A program made the translations under genes and the position numbers. Source: Bacteroides sp. M10 (GTDB taxonomy: Bacteria > Bacteroidota > Bacteroidia > Bacteroidales > Bacteroidaceae). Taken from it: a DNA stretch of 64,000 bases. Shown in pieces: positions 26,910-39,081 of the stretch. The DNA is taken from NCBI RefSeq assembly GCF_014334015.1, contig NZ_CP060488.1, forward strand, positions 1,818,501-1,882,500, given 5' to 3'. Under the pieces are notes generated by a model. The model was not told the origin of the DNA. It made no database searches and saw only the letters and a list, made by a program, of their open reading frames with translations. How positions within the stretch are numbered: the stretch's first letter is position 1; each line of letters begins with the position of its first letter.

Positions 26910-27920
26910 CTAGGGTAATGAACATGGCAGGACAAGTGTTTCTACTTCTCTCTTTTCGGTCGAATTTTCCAAGCGATATTTGATATCGCCAAGTAGAATC
27001 CTTACGGCATTCTTACCGATCTCTTCTATCGGCATTCTTGCGATGTTCATATTAGGTGCTAAGACACGGAATGCTGATACTCCATGAATACAAGCCAATT
27101 CATATCCTTTATTTATATTGATTCCTTTTTCATAAAAGTAACGGAATGCTTCCAGAGCCAAAATATGGGTTGTGAAGAAGAACCCATCTACATCAGGTAC
27201 TTTGCTGAATATTTGATCAAGAGTCTTGAAAACATTCTTCTCATAATCAACAAAGGTCACCTCTCCATATAGATCAGGATCAACGGGTAGGTTGGCTTCA
27301 ATTAAAGCTCTGGCATACCCTTCTCGTCTCATATTCATTGTGCGGAGATGAGGATTCGTAGTAATAATAGCTATTTTAGATGATCCGTTATCGATCATTT
27401 TCTTTACTAACTCGTAGCTACTGCCTTCATTGTCAATAATGATGTAATTTGTCTGCATCTCTGGAAAGTAGCGGTCAAATAAGACTAATGGATAGCCTTC
27501 TTTGACTAGATTCTGTATTTCAATTTTAGAAACTTTTGTGGGGGCTACTATAATTCCATCCACCTGTTTCGCTTTGAATAACCGGATCATTCTGTTTTCT
27601 CTTTCTATTTCAGATTCAGAGCTACAAATCATTAATGAATAGCCTTGCGCTTCCGCTTCCATTTCTATAGAGCGGGCAACTTTGGAGTAAAAAGAGTCTG
27701 TAATATCCGGTATGATTAATCCGATCGTACCCGATATACCCGTATTTAGGCTTCTGGCTAATAAATTAGGCTGGTAATTCAACTGTTTGGCGCATTGAAA
27801 GACTTTTTCTTGTGTAGCGAGACTAATGCCTTTTTCATCCCCCTTACCAGAAAGTACCCAAGAGACTGTTGTCTTGGATAATTTTAAGGTTTCTGCTATG
27901 TCTTTAAGGGATGTTTTCAT
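26910..27920 (-). CDS. LacI/GalR-family transcriptional regulator
   Basis: This 336-residue protein has an N-terminal LacI helix-turn-helix (residues about 3-25, SLKDIAETLKLSKTTVSWVL) and hinge helix region (LNYQPNLLARSL), then a type-1 periplasmic-binding-protein-like effector domain (about 60-330, beginning TIGLIIPDITDSFYSKVARS). Such regulators bind palindromic operators as dimers and respond to a sugar or sugar phosphate. It is the first gene of PUL 1 in transcription order, and palindromes lie upstream of it (27934-27945) and just downstream, before GH78 (26869-26880), suggesting self-regulation and control of the operon. Most Bacteroides PULs use hybrid two-component, SusR-like or ECF/anti-sigma regulators, so a LacI-type regulator heading a SusCD locus is less usual. 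Confidence 0.92.
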   Translation of the reverse strand: MKTSLKDIAETLKLSKTTVSWVLSGKGDEKGISLATQEKVFQCAKQLNYQPNLLARSLNTGISGTIGLIIPDITDSFYSKVARSIEMEAEAQGYSLMICSSESEIERENRMIRLFKAKQVDGIIVAPTKVSKIEIQNLVKEGYPLVLFDRYFPEMQTNYIIIDNEGSSYELVKKMIDNGSSKIAIITTNPHLRTMNMRREGYARALIEANLPVDPDLYGEVTFVDYEKNVFKTLDQIFSKVPDVDGFFFTTHILALEAFRYFYEKGININKGYELACIHGVSAFRVLAPNMNIARMPIEEIGKNAVRILLGDIKYRLENSTEKREVETLVLPCSLP

Positions 27921-27933
27921 AAACAGTATCTAT

Positions 27934-27945
27934 TTAATCGGTTAA
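27934..27945. promoter_or_regulatory. Putative LacI-family operator upstream of lacI
   Basis: TTAATCGGTTAA is a near-perfect palindrome 13 bases upstream of the lacI start codon, and the identical 12-mer occurs at 20649-20660. The position fits autoregulation, and it may also affect the divergent CBM9-like gene. Confidence 0.6.
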
Positions 27946-28078
27946 GTGATGGCAAATATATGAAAAAATATCTCATTATATAATAGATGAGTAATATTTA
28001 ACTAAATATTATTTTTTGATGTAATAATTTGCAATTTAAAAATAACATAGAAATAAGGTGTAAACCAAAGAAAGTAAC

Positions 28079-28086
28079 TATATTTG
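28079..28086 (+). promoter_or_regulatory. Bacteroides-type -7 promoter element for the CBM9-like gene
   Basis: TATATTTG matches the Bacteroides -7 consensus TAnnTTTG and ends 21 bases before the ATG at 28108. No clear TTG or TTTG box lies at the usual distance upstream. Confidence 0.45.
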
Positions 28087-28107
28087 TATCATTCAAACGA
28101 AAGATAT

Positions 28108-28749
28108 ATGAAAGTAAAGAAAATTAGTGCGGCTAACGTGGAGGCTTGTTCGCTTCCTAAACTATTCGATGAAGAAAAAATAGATTTTCAGCCGATCCAG
28201 TGTGTCAATTGGGCTGAATATCCTTACAAACCTAAAGTGAATTTTCGAATTGCTCACACACAGAACTCGATTTTGCTACATTTTAAAGTGAAAGAGGAGA
28301 GTGTACGTGCCAAGTATGGAGAAGATAACGGTTCTGTATGGACTGACTCCTGCGTGGAATTCTTTTCCATACCTGCAGGCGACGGGATCTATTATAATAT
28401 AGAATGCAATTGCATCGGAACAATCTTGGTGGGTGCCGGTCCTGTCCGTAACAACCGGGAACATGCACCGAAAGAAGTGACTGCTCACGTACAACGCTGG
28501 TCTAGTTTGGGTAATCAGCCTTTTGCTGAACGCATCGGTGAAACGGACTGGGAAGTGGCTCTTATTATTCCGTATTCTGTGTTCTTTAAGCACCAGATTG
28601 ATTCGCTCGATGGAAAGGAGATAAAAGCTAATTTCTATAAGTGTGGCGATGAATTGCAGACCCCTCATTTCCTTTCATGGAATCCGATACAGATTGAACA
28701 GCCGAATTTCCACCGCCCCGATTTCTTCGGAACATTGGAGTTTGAATAA
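28108..28749 (+). CDS. CBM9-like carbohydrate-binding protein, apparently cytoplasmic
   Basis: This 213-residue protein resembles the family-9-like carbohydrate-binding beta-sandwich: an N-terminal strand pair, then WTDSCVEFFSIP and YYNIECNCIGTILVG, the motif region shared by CBM9-related domains, and a C-terminal NFHRPDFFGTLEF that is typical of these stand-alone proteins. No signal peptide or lipobox is present, so it should remain in the cytoplasm. The start at ATG 28108 was chosen over a TTG 24 bases upstream because the TTG is part of the promoter box. It is divergent from lacI and ends at a strong shared terminator. It may belong to the PUL or be independent; no catalytic function is evident. 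Confidence 0.8.
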   Translation: MKVKKISAANVEACSLPKLFDEEKIDFQPIQCVNWAEYPYKPKVNFRIAHTQNSILLHFKVKEESVRAKYGEDNGSVWTDSCVEFFSIPAGDGIYYNIECNCIGTILVGAGPVRNNREHAPKEVTAHVQRWSSLGNQPFAERIGETDWEVALIIPYSVFFKHQIDSLDGKEIKANFYKCGDELQTPHFLSWNPIQIEQPNFHRPDFFGTLEFE

Positions 28750-28779
28750 TGAATTGAATCTCTGAATTTGAAGATAAAA

Positions 28780-28815
28780 AAGAAGGTTGATACTTGAAAA
28801 AGTATCAACCTTCTT
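28780..28815. terminator. Bidirectional rho-independent terminator
   Basis: A perfect 15-bp inverted repeat (28780-28794 and 28801-28815) with a six-base loop, flanked by A-rich and T-rich stretches, lies between the convergent CBM9-like and lpxA-like genes and can serve both. Confidence 0.9.
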
Positions 28816-28833
28816 TATATGAAGTCACTTTGT

Positions 28834-29604
28834 TTATTTCACAATCCCTCTTTCCGAGTTCTTTACGAAATTTACAATATTCTCGATCTCCTCACTCATA
28901 GGAACCTGATCGATGATCTTCTGTACAGCATCCTGAACGCTAAAATTACCCTGATAAATCAAACGGTATGCGTTGGCGATGTGACGGAGGACTCTTTCCG
29001 ATGTATTGCGATGTTGCGAGAGAACCACAGCGTTTACACCGTGATATGCCACCGGATTTCCTGACATGATAACGTATGGAGGTACATCCTTAGATATACG
29101 GCATCCACTTTGTACCAGTGTCCAGCTACCTATATGACAGTATTGGTGTAGGGTAACATTGCCACTTAGAATAGCGCAGTCATCCAGCATACACTCTCCT
29201 GCAATGGTAGTACCTATACCTACTACACAGTTATTGCTGATTTGTACATCATGGCAAAGATGCACCTTATCCATCAAGTAGTTTCCATTTCCGATTTTGG
29301 TAGCATTGCCGGCAAATGTAGCGCGGCTGATTACCACATTCTCACGAATATCGTTGTTATCTCCGATAATCAGGTTACTTTCTTCTCCTGTGTAGTGGAA
29401 ATCTTGTGGTTCCGCTCCGAGGACGGCATTCTGATGTACCTTATTTCCTTTTCCCATTTTAGTACCTTGCAAGATACTAGCGTAGGACATGATGACGCAG
29501 TCATCTCCGATCTCTACATTCTTTTCAATGTAGGCAAAAGGCAGAACAGTTACATTCTTGCCCAGCTTTGCTTCGGGATCTACGTAAGCTAACGGACTAA
29601 TCAT
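28834..29604 (-). CDS. lpxA: LpxA-type acyl-ACP-UDP-N-acetylglucosamine O-acyltransferase
   Basis: This 256-residue cytoplasmic protein consists of left-handed beta-helix hexapeptide repeats (residues about 1-190) and a C-terminal helical domain (about 195-256, NAYRLIYQGNFSVQDAVQKI). LpxA adds the first acyl chain to UDP-GlcNAc in lipid A synthesis. His118 in VHLCHD corresponds to the catalytic His125 of E. coli LpxA, and PPYVIMSGNP and the ending SERGIVK match the family. The substrate loop differs from E. coli (SGNVTLHQYCHIGSWTLVQSG). It is the last gene after the RND efflux genes, 18 bases downstream of the OprM-like gene, rather than beside lpxC/fabZ, lpxD or lpxB, so it may be a second, specialised copy. 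Confidence 0.87.
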   Translation of the reverse strand: MISPLAYVDPEAKLGKNVTVLPFAYIEKNVEIGDDCVIMSYASILQGTKMGKGNKVHQNAVLGAEPQDFHYTGEESNLIIGDNNDIRENVVISRATFAGNATKIGNGNYLMDKVHLCHDVQISNNCVVGIGTTIAGECMLDDCAILSGNVTLHQYCHIGSWTLVQSGCRISKDVPPYVIMSGNPVAYHGVNAVVLSQHRNTSERVLRHIANAYRLIYQGNFSVQDAVQKIIDQVPMSEEIENIVNFVKNSERGIVK

Positions 29605-29622
29605 AATAGTATATGTTTAAAG

Positions 29623-31026
29623 TTATTCTTCTCTTCCACCACCCAGTGCCTGGTAAAGGCTTACTACTGCCTGCATTCGATCAAAGCAATCAGAAACCTG
29701 AGAGATTTGTGCGCTCAGGTAAGACTGTTGTGCAGACAATACTTCCAGGTAGGTTGAGGTCCCTAAGTTAAACAATTCTTTTGTATCTTCCGAAGCTTTT
29801 TTAGCAGATTCTACCTGCATTTGGCGAGATTCTACCTTTTCACTGGTCTTTTGGTATAAACTTAGCGCATTGCTAACCTCACTACCTGCATTCAATAAGG
29901 CTTGTTGGAAAGATAATTTCGCTTGTTCTTCCTGCGCTTTAGCAGCTTTCAGGCGAGCGATGTTCTGTCCGCGGTAAAACAATGGCTGTGTCAGTGAACC
30001 GACAACAGAAGCCAGCAATTTGCCGGGATTAACGATTCCGGCTCCTGAATTGTTTGTCCATCCTGCTGAACCGCTAAGTGTGATTTGCGGATAGAAAGAG
30101 GCACGAGCCGAGTTGGTATTATAATAGCAACTAGCCAATGACATTTCGGCTGCTTTTACGTCCGGACGATTGGATAATAGCTGGATAGGCACACCGGCGG
30201 AAAGTTCGGTTGGAAGTACTTGTGCTTCCAATTCACCACGCTTGATGGCATGGGGAGCTTCTCCCAAAAGAGTAGACAGTGCATTTTCCGTTTCGCGGAT
30301 GCTCTGCTCGATATCAGGAATACTGGCAAGTACCTGTGCGTAAGCGGCCTTGCTTTGTTCTACACCGGCTGAATTGATGTTGTATATAGCTCCCTCTTTC
30401 ATAGCTTCCATCGCTTCGGCATTCTGTTTCAGGATTTCTGCCGTAGCCTTGGTTATTTCCAACTGACGGTCTAACATCATTAATGTATAATACATATTGG
30501 CGACGTTAGAAATAACCTGCGTCTGTACTGCCTGGCGGTAAGCCTTCGTTTGCTTCAGAGTAACCTGGGCATTCCGTTTTGCATTCAGTAGCTGACCAAA
30601 CAAATCAATTTGCCAACTGGCTGTGACAGGTAATGAATAAGTTTTTGTGGCTGCATTCTTGTCGAAGCTGCTAATCGTTCCTTGCGGAGACAATCCCAGT
30701 GACGGAGCATAAGCCAAACGTGCCGACATCAGGGATGCTTCTGCCGCTTTCACATTCTGTGCAGCAGACAAGAGGTCCGTATTTTGTTTCAGTCCCGCTT
30801 CGATGAGAGACTGGAGTTGCGGGTCGGTGAAGACTTCTCTCCACGGCAGATTACCGAAGTTGGCCGTGTCCGAAACCAGTGTATCATTATCCGCTACCGG
30901 ATCACGATACAGGCCGGAAGTTGTGATATCTTCGGGTCTGTCATACGACTTATAGATGTGGCAGCTGCTCAAGAGAGCAGTTGCACACAACATATATAGA
31001 ATCTGTTTCTTCATATCGAATTTCAT
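29623..31026 (-). CDS. OprM/TolC-type outer-membrane efflux lipoprotein
   Basis: This 467-residue protein is the outer-membrane channel of a tripartite efflux pump (NodT/OprM family). It has a lipoprotein signal peptide (LLSSC, Cys near residue 22) and two OEP repeats: the first includes PWREVFTDPQLQSLIEAGL and the second RPDVKAAEMSLASCYYNTNSA, then FYPQITLSGSAGW and the coiled-coil helices near residues 370-430. Its ATG overlaps the stop of the RND pump gene by one base (TAATG), indicating translational coupling. An in-frame ATG 12 bases later (31014) is an alternative start. It ends 18 bases before the lpxA-like gene. Confidence 0.93.
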   Translation of the reverse strand: MKFDMKKQILYMLCATALLSSCHIYKSYDRPEDITTSGLYRDPVADNDTLVSDTANFGNLPWREVFTDPQLQSLIEAGLKQNTDLLSAAQNVKAAEASLMSARLAYAPSLGLSPQGTISSFDKNAATKTYSLPVTASWQIDLFGQLLNAKRNAQVTLKQTKAYRQAVQTQVISNVANMYYTLMMLDRQLEITKATAEILKQNAEAMEAMKEGAIYNINSAGVEQSKAAYAQVLASIPDIEQSIRETENALSTLLGEAPHAIKRGELEAQVLPTELSAGVPIQLLSNRPDVKAAEMSLASCYYNTNSARASFYPQITLSGSAGWTNNSGAGIVNPGKLLASVVGSLTQPLFYRGQNIARLKAAKAQEEQAKLSFQQALLNAGSEVSNALSLYQKTSEKVESRQMQVESAKKASEDTKELFNLGTSTYLEVLSAQQSYLSAQISQVSDCFDRMQAVVSLYQALGGGREE

Positions 31027-34000
31027 TATTTAGCGTATTGTTCAATCTCTGTTACGGCATCTGTATTGTCGATATCTTCCCATTCCATCGGTTTAACTTT
31101 CTCTTGCAGGTACTGGAAAATAACGAACAAGGCAGGAACGATAAAGATCTGGCAAATCATACCGATTAACATACCGCCGATAGAAGCAGTACCCAGTGTA
31201 CGGTTACCGTGTGCACCTACACCGAAAGCAAACATCAACGGAAGCAAACCGACTACCATAGCCAATGATGTCATCAAAATCGGGCGGAGACGGGCACCGG
31301 CACCTAATACGGCTGCCCAAGTGATGCTCATACCCATTTTACGACGGTCGAGGGCAAACTCTACAATCAAGATAGCATTCTTGGCCAACAGACCCATCAA
31401 CATAATCAATGCAATCTGCATATAGATATTGTTGGACATCGTACCGAGAATCATCTTCAATGCTGAGATATTACCGATAGCACTAACACCGTTGACAAAC
31501 AAGAAGCTACCTAACAGACCGAACGGAACGGACAACAATACGGCCAATGGGAGTATGTAACTTTCGTACTGTGCACTCAACAATAAGTAAACGAATACGA
31601 AACAGAGCACAAAAATCAGTCCCGTAGCACTTCCGCTACTCTGCGCCTCTTCACGTGCCATACCTCCTAATTCATACGTATAACCGGTAGGCAGGTTTTC
31701 TTGAGCAACTTCTGCAAGAGCAGTCAGTGCCTGACCGGATGTGTAACCACTGGCAGGGGCTACCATCACCTTCATAGAAGTGTAAAGGTTGAAACGGCTG
31801 ATAATATCCGGACCATATACCTTCTCTACAGAGATGAACTGGGCAATCGGAGCCATTTCACCTGCACTGTTGCGTACCTTGATATTCTTCAGCGATTCCA
31901 GGTTTTTGCGTGACAATGGATCAGACTGGATCATAACACGATACATCTTACCAAAACGGTTGAAGTTGGATGCATACAGACCTCCATAATATCCTTGCAT
32001 AGTCGTCAGAATGTCGCTTGGGCTGATACCAGCTTTCTTACAAGCCGCCGCATCAATATCGATCATATATTGCGGGAAATTCGGGTTGAAAGATGTTTTT
32101 GCAGAGTTGATTTCCGGACGTGCTTCCAAGGCTGCTGTGTAATCATTCACCACATCGAAGAATTTGTTCAACTCACCACCGGTCTTGTCCTGCATATTCA
32201 CTTCAATATCCGTAGATGCCGAGTAACCCGGGATCATAGGTGGAGCGAAGAACAATACTTGTGCTTCTTTGATAATCTTCTGTGCACGCATATATAAGGA
32301 GCCGACTACAACGTCCGAATTCTGTATCATGGAACGTTCGTCCCAATCTTTCAGTTTGATGATGAAAGAACCGTAGGAAGGTCCCTGACCACCGATAAAG
32401 CTGAATCCGGAAATCATGGTTCGTGACAATACAGCAGGGTCAGAAGCGATCAGACTGTCTACACGTGCCAAAATCGCTTCGGAGCGGTCCTGTGATGTAC
32501 CCGGAGGCAGTGTTACTGCTCCCATCAAGGTTCCGGTATCTTCGTTAGGAACCATACCTGTCGGGGTGGTGTTCATGAAGAATATAAGTATTACAATAGA
32601 AGCGGTGACTAATCCCATAGACAGCCATTTCTTCTGAATAAAGAATAATACACGTTTCTTGTAACGTTTCAGGATGGACTCGTAGGTATCGTTGAATCTG
32701 GTTTTGAACTTCTTCGTGCTCATTCCGATCAGTGCCAGAATACTAAGAAGTACGAAAATAACCGTAACTACCGGATTGAGGCTGAAGAAACCGAAGATCA
32801 TACCCAGGATGGCAATTATTGTGAAAGTAAGTGTAATGCCCGGATGCAGCATTTTTCCGATAGCTTCGGTGTATCTGTTAATCATGGTTGTATGAGCTGC
32901 CGTATAAGCTACTTTCATGCGTTCCTTCAATGTAGAGTCTTCCGTTCCATCTTCTTTCTTATGCGGTTTTAGAAGAACAGCACACAAAGCCGGACTCAAT
33001 GTCAGAGCGTTCAATGCGGACAAACCGATAGCGATAGCCATAGTCATACCGAACTGACGATAGAATGTTCCTGCCGTACCTCCCATGAAACTTACCGGAA
33101 CGAACACGGCCATCATGACTAATGTAATAGATACGATAGCACCACCCAGTTCATTCATGGCGTCGATAGAAGCCAGACGGGCGGAAGTATAACCCTGGTC
33201 GAGCTTGGCATGCACACCCTCGACGACCACAATAGCATCATCGACCACAATCGCAATGGCTAAGACGAGCGCACATAATGTCAGCAAGTTCAAACTGAAT
33301 CCTACCAAAGACAGAATGAAGAAAGTACCGATAAGAGCTACCGGAATGGCAATGGTCGGAATCAACGTAGAACGTAAATCCTGCAAGAAGATATATACCA
33401 CAATAAACACCAGAATAAATGCCTCGATCAACGTCTTCAACACTTCGTGGATAGAAGCAAACAAGAAGTCATTGGCATTCATGGAGATGTTAAGCTTCAA
33501 TCCGGTAGGTAAGGTTTTTGATGCTTCATCCAGCAGTTGCTCAATATCACTGATGGTCTGTGTTGCATTGGTTCCTGCCATCTGGTATACGATACAGGTT
33601 ACTGACTTATGACCGTCTACACGGTTTGTAAAGTTATAACCCAAACGATCCAATTGAATTTCTGCTATATCTTTCAAGCGGAGTACCTCACCGTCAGGCA
33701 GAGATTTGATAACGATGTTTTCAAACTCTTCCGGTTGTTGCAGACGTCCTTTGTAGCGGATGGTATATTGGAATGTCTGATTACTACGTTCACCGAATTG
33801 CCCGGGAGCAGCTTCGACATTCTGTTCTGCCAAGGCTGCAGATACATCACCGGGAACAAGTTTATACTGTGCCATGACATCTGGTCTCAGCCAGATACGC
33901 ATAGAATAATCCTGTCCCAAAACGTTTGCATCACCTACACCTTGTACACGTTGAACTTGAGGAATCAAGTTGATCTTAGCGTAGTTTTCAATAAATGATT

Positions 34001-34454
34001 CACTATATGTATCTGTCTCGTCATAGAGAGAGAATACTACCAACATGGAAGTCTGACGTTTCTGCGTGGTTACACCGACTTTGGTTACTTCGGCAGGCAA
34101 CAGACCTTGTGCCATGGAGACACGGTTTTGTACATTGACGGCAGCCATGTCCGGGTCTGTTCCTTGTTTAAAATAAATGGAAATATCACCGGAACCCGTG
34201 TTGGATGCAGTTGACGTCATGTACATCATGTTTTCTACACCATTAATCTGTTCCTCCAATGGAGCGATGACGGAGTTCAATACGGTTGACGCACTGGCAC
34301 CCGTATATGTGGCCCTTACCGACACGGTAGGGGGCGCAATGTCCGGATACTGGGTGATAGGCAATGTTGCCAATCCGATAGCACCCAGGATGACTATCAA
34401 AATGGAAATAACCGTTGATAGTACCGGACGGTTAATAAATTTATCTAACTTCAT
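31026..34454 (-). CDS. RND efflux pump, AcrB/HAE1 type
   Basis: This 1142-residue inner-membrane transporter has the AcrB topology: helix 1 (PVLSTVISILIVILGAIGL), a large periplasmic porter domain, helices 2-6, then the duplicated second half. The proton-relay aspartates Asp405 and Asp406 lie in LAIAIVVDDAIVVVEG, matching AcrB Asp407 and Asp408. Compared with E. coli AcrB (about 1050 residues) it carries extra hydrophobic sequence near residues 500-620 before FFIQKKWLSMGLV. It exports hydrophobic compounds, drugs or bile salts together with the adaptor upstream (16-base gap) and the OprM-like channel downstream. Substrate range is not readable from sequence. Confidence 0.95.
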   Translation of the reverse strand: MKLDKFINRPVLSTVISILIVILGAIGLATLPITQYPDIAPPTVSVRATYTGASASTVLNSVIAPLEEQINGVENMMYMTSTASNTGSGDISIYFKQGTDPDMAAVNVQNRVSMAQGLLPAEVTKVGVTTQKRQTSMLVVFSLYDETDTYSESFIENYAKINLIPQVQRVQGVGDANVLGQDYSMRIWLRPDVMAQYKLVPGDVSAALAEQNVEAAPGQFGERSNQTFQYTIRYKGRLQQPEEFENIVIKSLPDGEVLRLKDIAEIQLDRLGYNFTNRVDGHKSVTCIVYQMAGTNATQTISDIEQLLDEASKTLPTGLKLNISMNANDFLFASIHEVLKTLIEAFILVFIVVYIFLQDLRSTLIPTIAIPVALIGTFFILSLVGFSLNLLTLCALVLAIAIVVDDAIVVVEGVHAKLDQGYTSARLASIDAMNELGGAIVSITLVMMAVFVPVSFMGGTAGTFYRQFGMTMAIAIGLSALNALTLSPALCAVLLKPHKKEDGTEDSTLKERMKVAYTAAHTTMINRYTEAIGKMLHPGITLTFTIIAILGMIFGFFSLNPVVTVIFVLLSILALIGMSTKKFKTRFNDTYESILKRYKKRVLFFIQKKWLSMGLVTASIVILIFFMNTTPTGMVPNEDTGTLMGAVTLPPGTSQDRSEAILARVDSLIASDPAVLSRTMISGFSFIGGQGPSYGSFIIKLKDWDERSMIQNSDVVVGSLYMRAQKIIKEAQVLFFAPPMIPGYSASTDIEVNMQDKTGGELNKFFDVVNDYTAALEARPEINSAKTSFNPNFPQYMIDIDAAACKKAGISPSDILTTMQGYYGGLYASNFNRFGKMYRVMIQSDPLSRKNLESLKNIKVRNSAGEMAPIAQFISVEKVYGPDIISRFNLYTSMKVMVAPASGYTSGQALTALAEVAQENLPTGYTYELGGMAREEAQSSGSATGLIFVLCFVFVYLLLSAQYESYILPLAVLLSVPFGLLGSFLFVNGVSAIGNISALKMILGTMSNNIYMQIALIMLMGLLAKNAILIVEFALDRRKMGMSITWAAVLGAGARLRPILMTSLAMVVGLLPLMFAFGVGAHGNRTLGTASIGGMLIGMICQIFIVPALFVIFQYLQEKVKPMEWEDIDNTDAVTEIEQYAK

Positions 34455-34470
34455 ACGATTATCTAAATTT

Positions 34471-35646
34471 TTAATTGAAAGCTGTAGCTAAATTACCATC
34501 GTGTTGGTCTTTCAAATGCTGTTGATAGTTTGCTTCTTTTTGAGCAGGTGTGATCGGTTGTATGCTCTGACCATCTTTCAGACTCTGCACGCCTTCGATT
34601 ACGATTTTATCTCCAGGATTCAGACCTGAAGTGACGAGGTATTCTTTTCCGTTGTCCAGGTTGAAGATTTTGATTTCTGTATATTTCACCGTGTTATCCG
34701 GTTGCAGAACATAAACGAACTTCTTATCCTGAATTTCTACTGTTGCTGATTGTGGTATAGTAATCACATTTTCCATAGTGTAAGGAATCAGTACATTTGC
34801 TGTTCCACCACTGCGCAAGATGTGTTCTTTGTTCGGGAAGAGGGCACGCATGCTTACAGAGCCGGTTGATTGGTCGATCACTCCTGTGATTGCGTCTACC
34901 TTACCTTCGATGCTGTACTCTGTACCATCAATCAACTGAAGTTTGATAGACGGAATTTTGCTGATTTCTTCTTTGATAGTACCTCCTGTTTTAGTCATAG
35001 CCAACAGTTCTTTTTCTGTCATGGAGAAATATACATATACTTCTTCAATTTCAGAAACAGTAGTCATCGGAGTAGCGATAGAAGGACTAACCAATGCTCC
35101 CAGACGATACGGGATATCATTGATAACACCGTCAGAAGGACTCTTCACTTGGGTGAAAGAGAGATTCTGTTGAGCTGTGGTAAGCTGTGCTTTTGCTTGT
35201 GCCAACTGTGCCTGGGTCTGTGCCAATGAGTTTTCTGCCATTGACAAGTCATAGTCACTGATGATGTTCTTCTTGTTAAGCTCACGCTTATTGTCCACTG
35301 TCATTTGTTGAGTGCGTACAGCAGCCTCGGCTGTAGCAACGGCAGCTTTTGCTGTGCGTACTGCAGCTTCGTATTGTGTAGGATCAACAATGAACAGTAC
35401 TTGTCCTTTACGAACAGTTGCTCCTTCGTCTACGCATAGTTTCGTAATGAATCCCGATACTTGCGGACGGATTTCTACGTCTTGTTTACCTTTGATGGTA
35501 GCCGGATAGGCAGTTGTTAAATTAGCGGTTGTCTTTTGTAACTCTTGTACTGCATATTCAGGAACTTTTCCTGTGTCATTGCCCTTATTGCCACAACTAG
35601 ACAAGAGGGCTACGCAAAATGCAAATAAAACAATTCTACTTTTCAT
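34471..35646 (-). CDS. RND efflux periplasmic adaptor (membrane fusion protein, AcrA-like)
   Basis: This 391-residue lipoprotein (lipobox ALLSSC, Cys18) is the periplasmic adaptor that links pump and channel. Visible parts are the split lipoyl domain (VEIRPQVSGFITKLCVDEGATVRKGQVLF and VKSPSDGVINDIPYRLGALV), an alanine- and glutamine-rich alpha-hairpin coiled coil (about 90-155), a beta-barrel (about 200-280) and a membrane-proximal domain ending KIVIEGVQSLKDGQSI. It is the first gene of the efflux operon. A putative -7 box lies upstream at 35769-35776, beside the terminator of the neighbouring gene. Confidence 0.95.
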   Translation of the reverse strand: MKSRIVLFAFCVALLSSCGNKGNDTGKVPEYAVQELQKTTANLTTAYPATIKGKQDVEIRPQVSGFITKLCVDEGATVRKGQVLFIVDPTQYEAAVRTAKAAVATAEAAVRTQQMTVDNKRELNKKNIISDYDLSMAENSLAQTQAQLAQAKAQLTTAQQNLSFTQVKSPSDGVINDIPYRLGALVSPSIATPMTTVSEIEEVYVYFSMTEKELLAMTKTGGTIKEEISKIPSIKLQLIDGTEYSIEGKVDAITGVIDQSTGSVSMRALFPNKEHILRSGGTANVLIPYTMENVITIPQSATVEIQDKKFVYVLQPDNTVKYTEIKIFNLDNGKEYLVTSGLNPGDKIVIEGVQSLKDGQSIQPITPAQKEANYQQHLKDQHDGNLATAFN

Positions 35647-35731
35647 ACTTTAAATATCTGTTTTTTTAATTTAATGCGTTTGTTGCCAGTGTGCTATTCG
35701 TCCATATAGATTAAGGGGGTAAAGAAGAAAA

Positions 35732-35767
35732 AGCCGGAAACTAATTCGGTTAAATTAGTTTCCGGCT
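35732..35767 (-). terminator. Rho-independent terminator of the GH2 beta-galactosidase gene
   Basis: A perfect 15-bp inverted repeat (35732-35746 and 35753-35767) with a six-base loop is followed on the minus strand by a T-rich stretch (TTTTCTTCTTT). It lies 62 bases after the beta-galactosidase stop codon. Confidence 0.85.
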
Positions 35768-35768
35768 G

Positions 35769-35776
35769 CAAAAGTA
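35769..35776 (-). promoter_or_regulatory. Bacteroides-type -7 element of the efflux operon, abutting a terminator
   Basis: On the minus strand TACTTTTG matches TAnnTTTG exactly and is followed by CAGCCG, a common Bacteroides promoter context. The start point would fall near 35760, inside the terminator arm. No clear -33 box was found. Confidence 0.5.
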
Positions 35777-35828
35777 CTTTAAATTCGGTATTCTTGTTCT
35801 CTGATACCGTGTTTTTTAACTATGTTTT

Positions 35829-38948
<3,120 letters not shown>

Positions 38949-38969
38949 TTAGGTTTGAATTTCGGGAGT

Positions 38970-38977
38970 CAAAGATA
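38970..38977 (-). promoter_or_regulatory. Bacteroides-type -7 element for the GH2 beta-galactosidase gene
   Basis: Minus-strand TATCTTTG matches TAnnTTTG and lies 34 bases upstream of the start codon at 38936. No convincing -33 box is visible at 19-23 bp. Confidence 0.45.
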
Positions 38978-39026
38978 GGGAATATTTTATTCAGTGGAGG
39001 GCTAATTATCATTCAATTAGGGTTCG

Positions 39027-39048
39027 TTTTTAATAAATTAGCTAGAAA
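39027..39048 (+). repeat. Direct repeat copy A flanking the HU/Rpn module
   Basis: This 22-bp sequence (T5, then AATAAATTAGCTAGAAA) is repeated identically at 42003-42024. Similarity continues less strictly to about 39064 (TAGAGTATTTTACTG), where it also resembles a third copy at 39803-39836. Confidence 0.8.
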
Positions 39049-39081
39049 ATAGAGTATTTTACTGACTCTGGTGCGTAAAAA

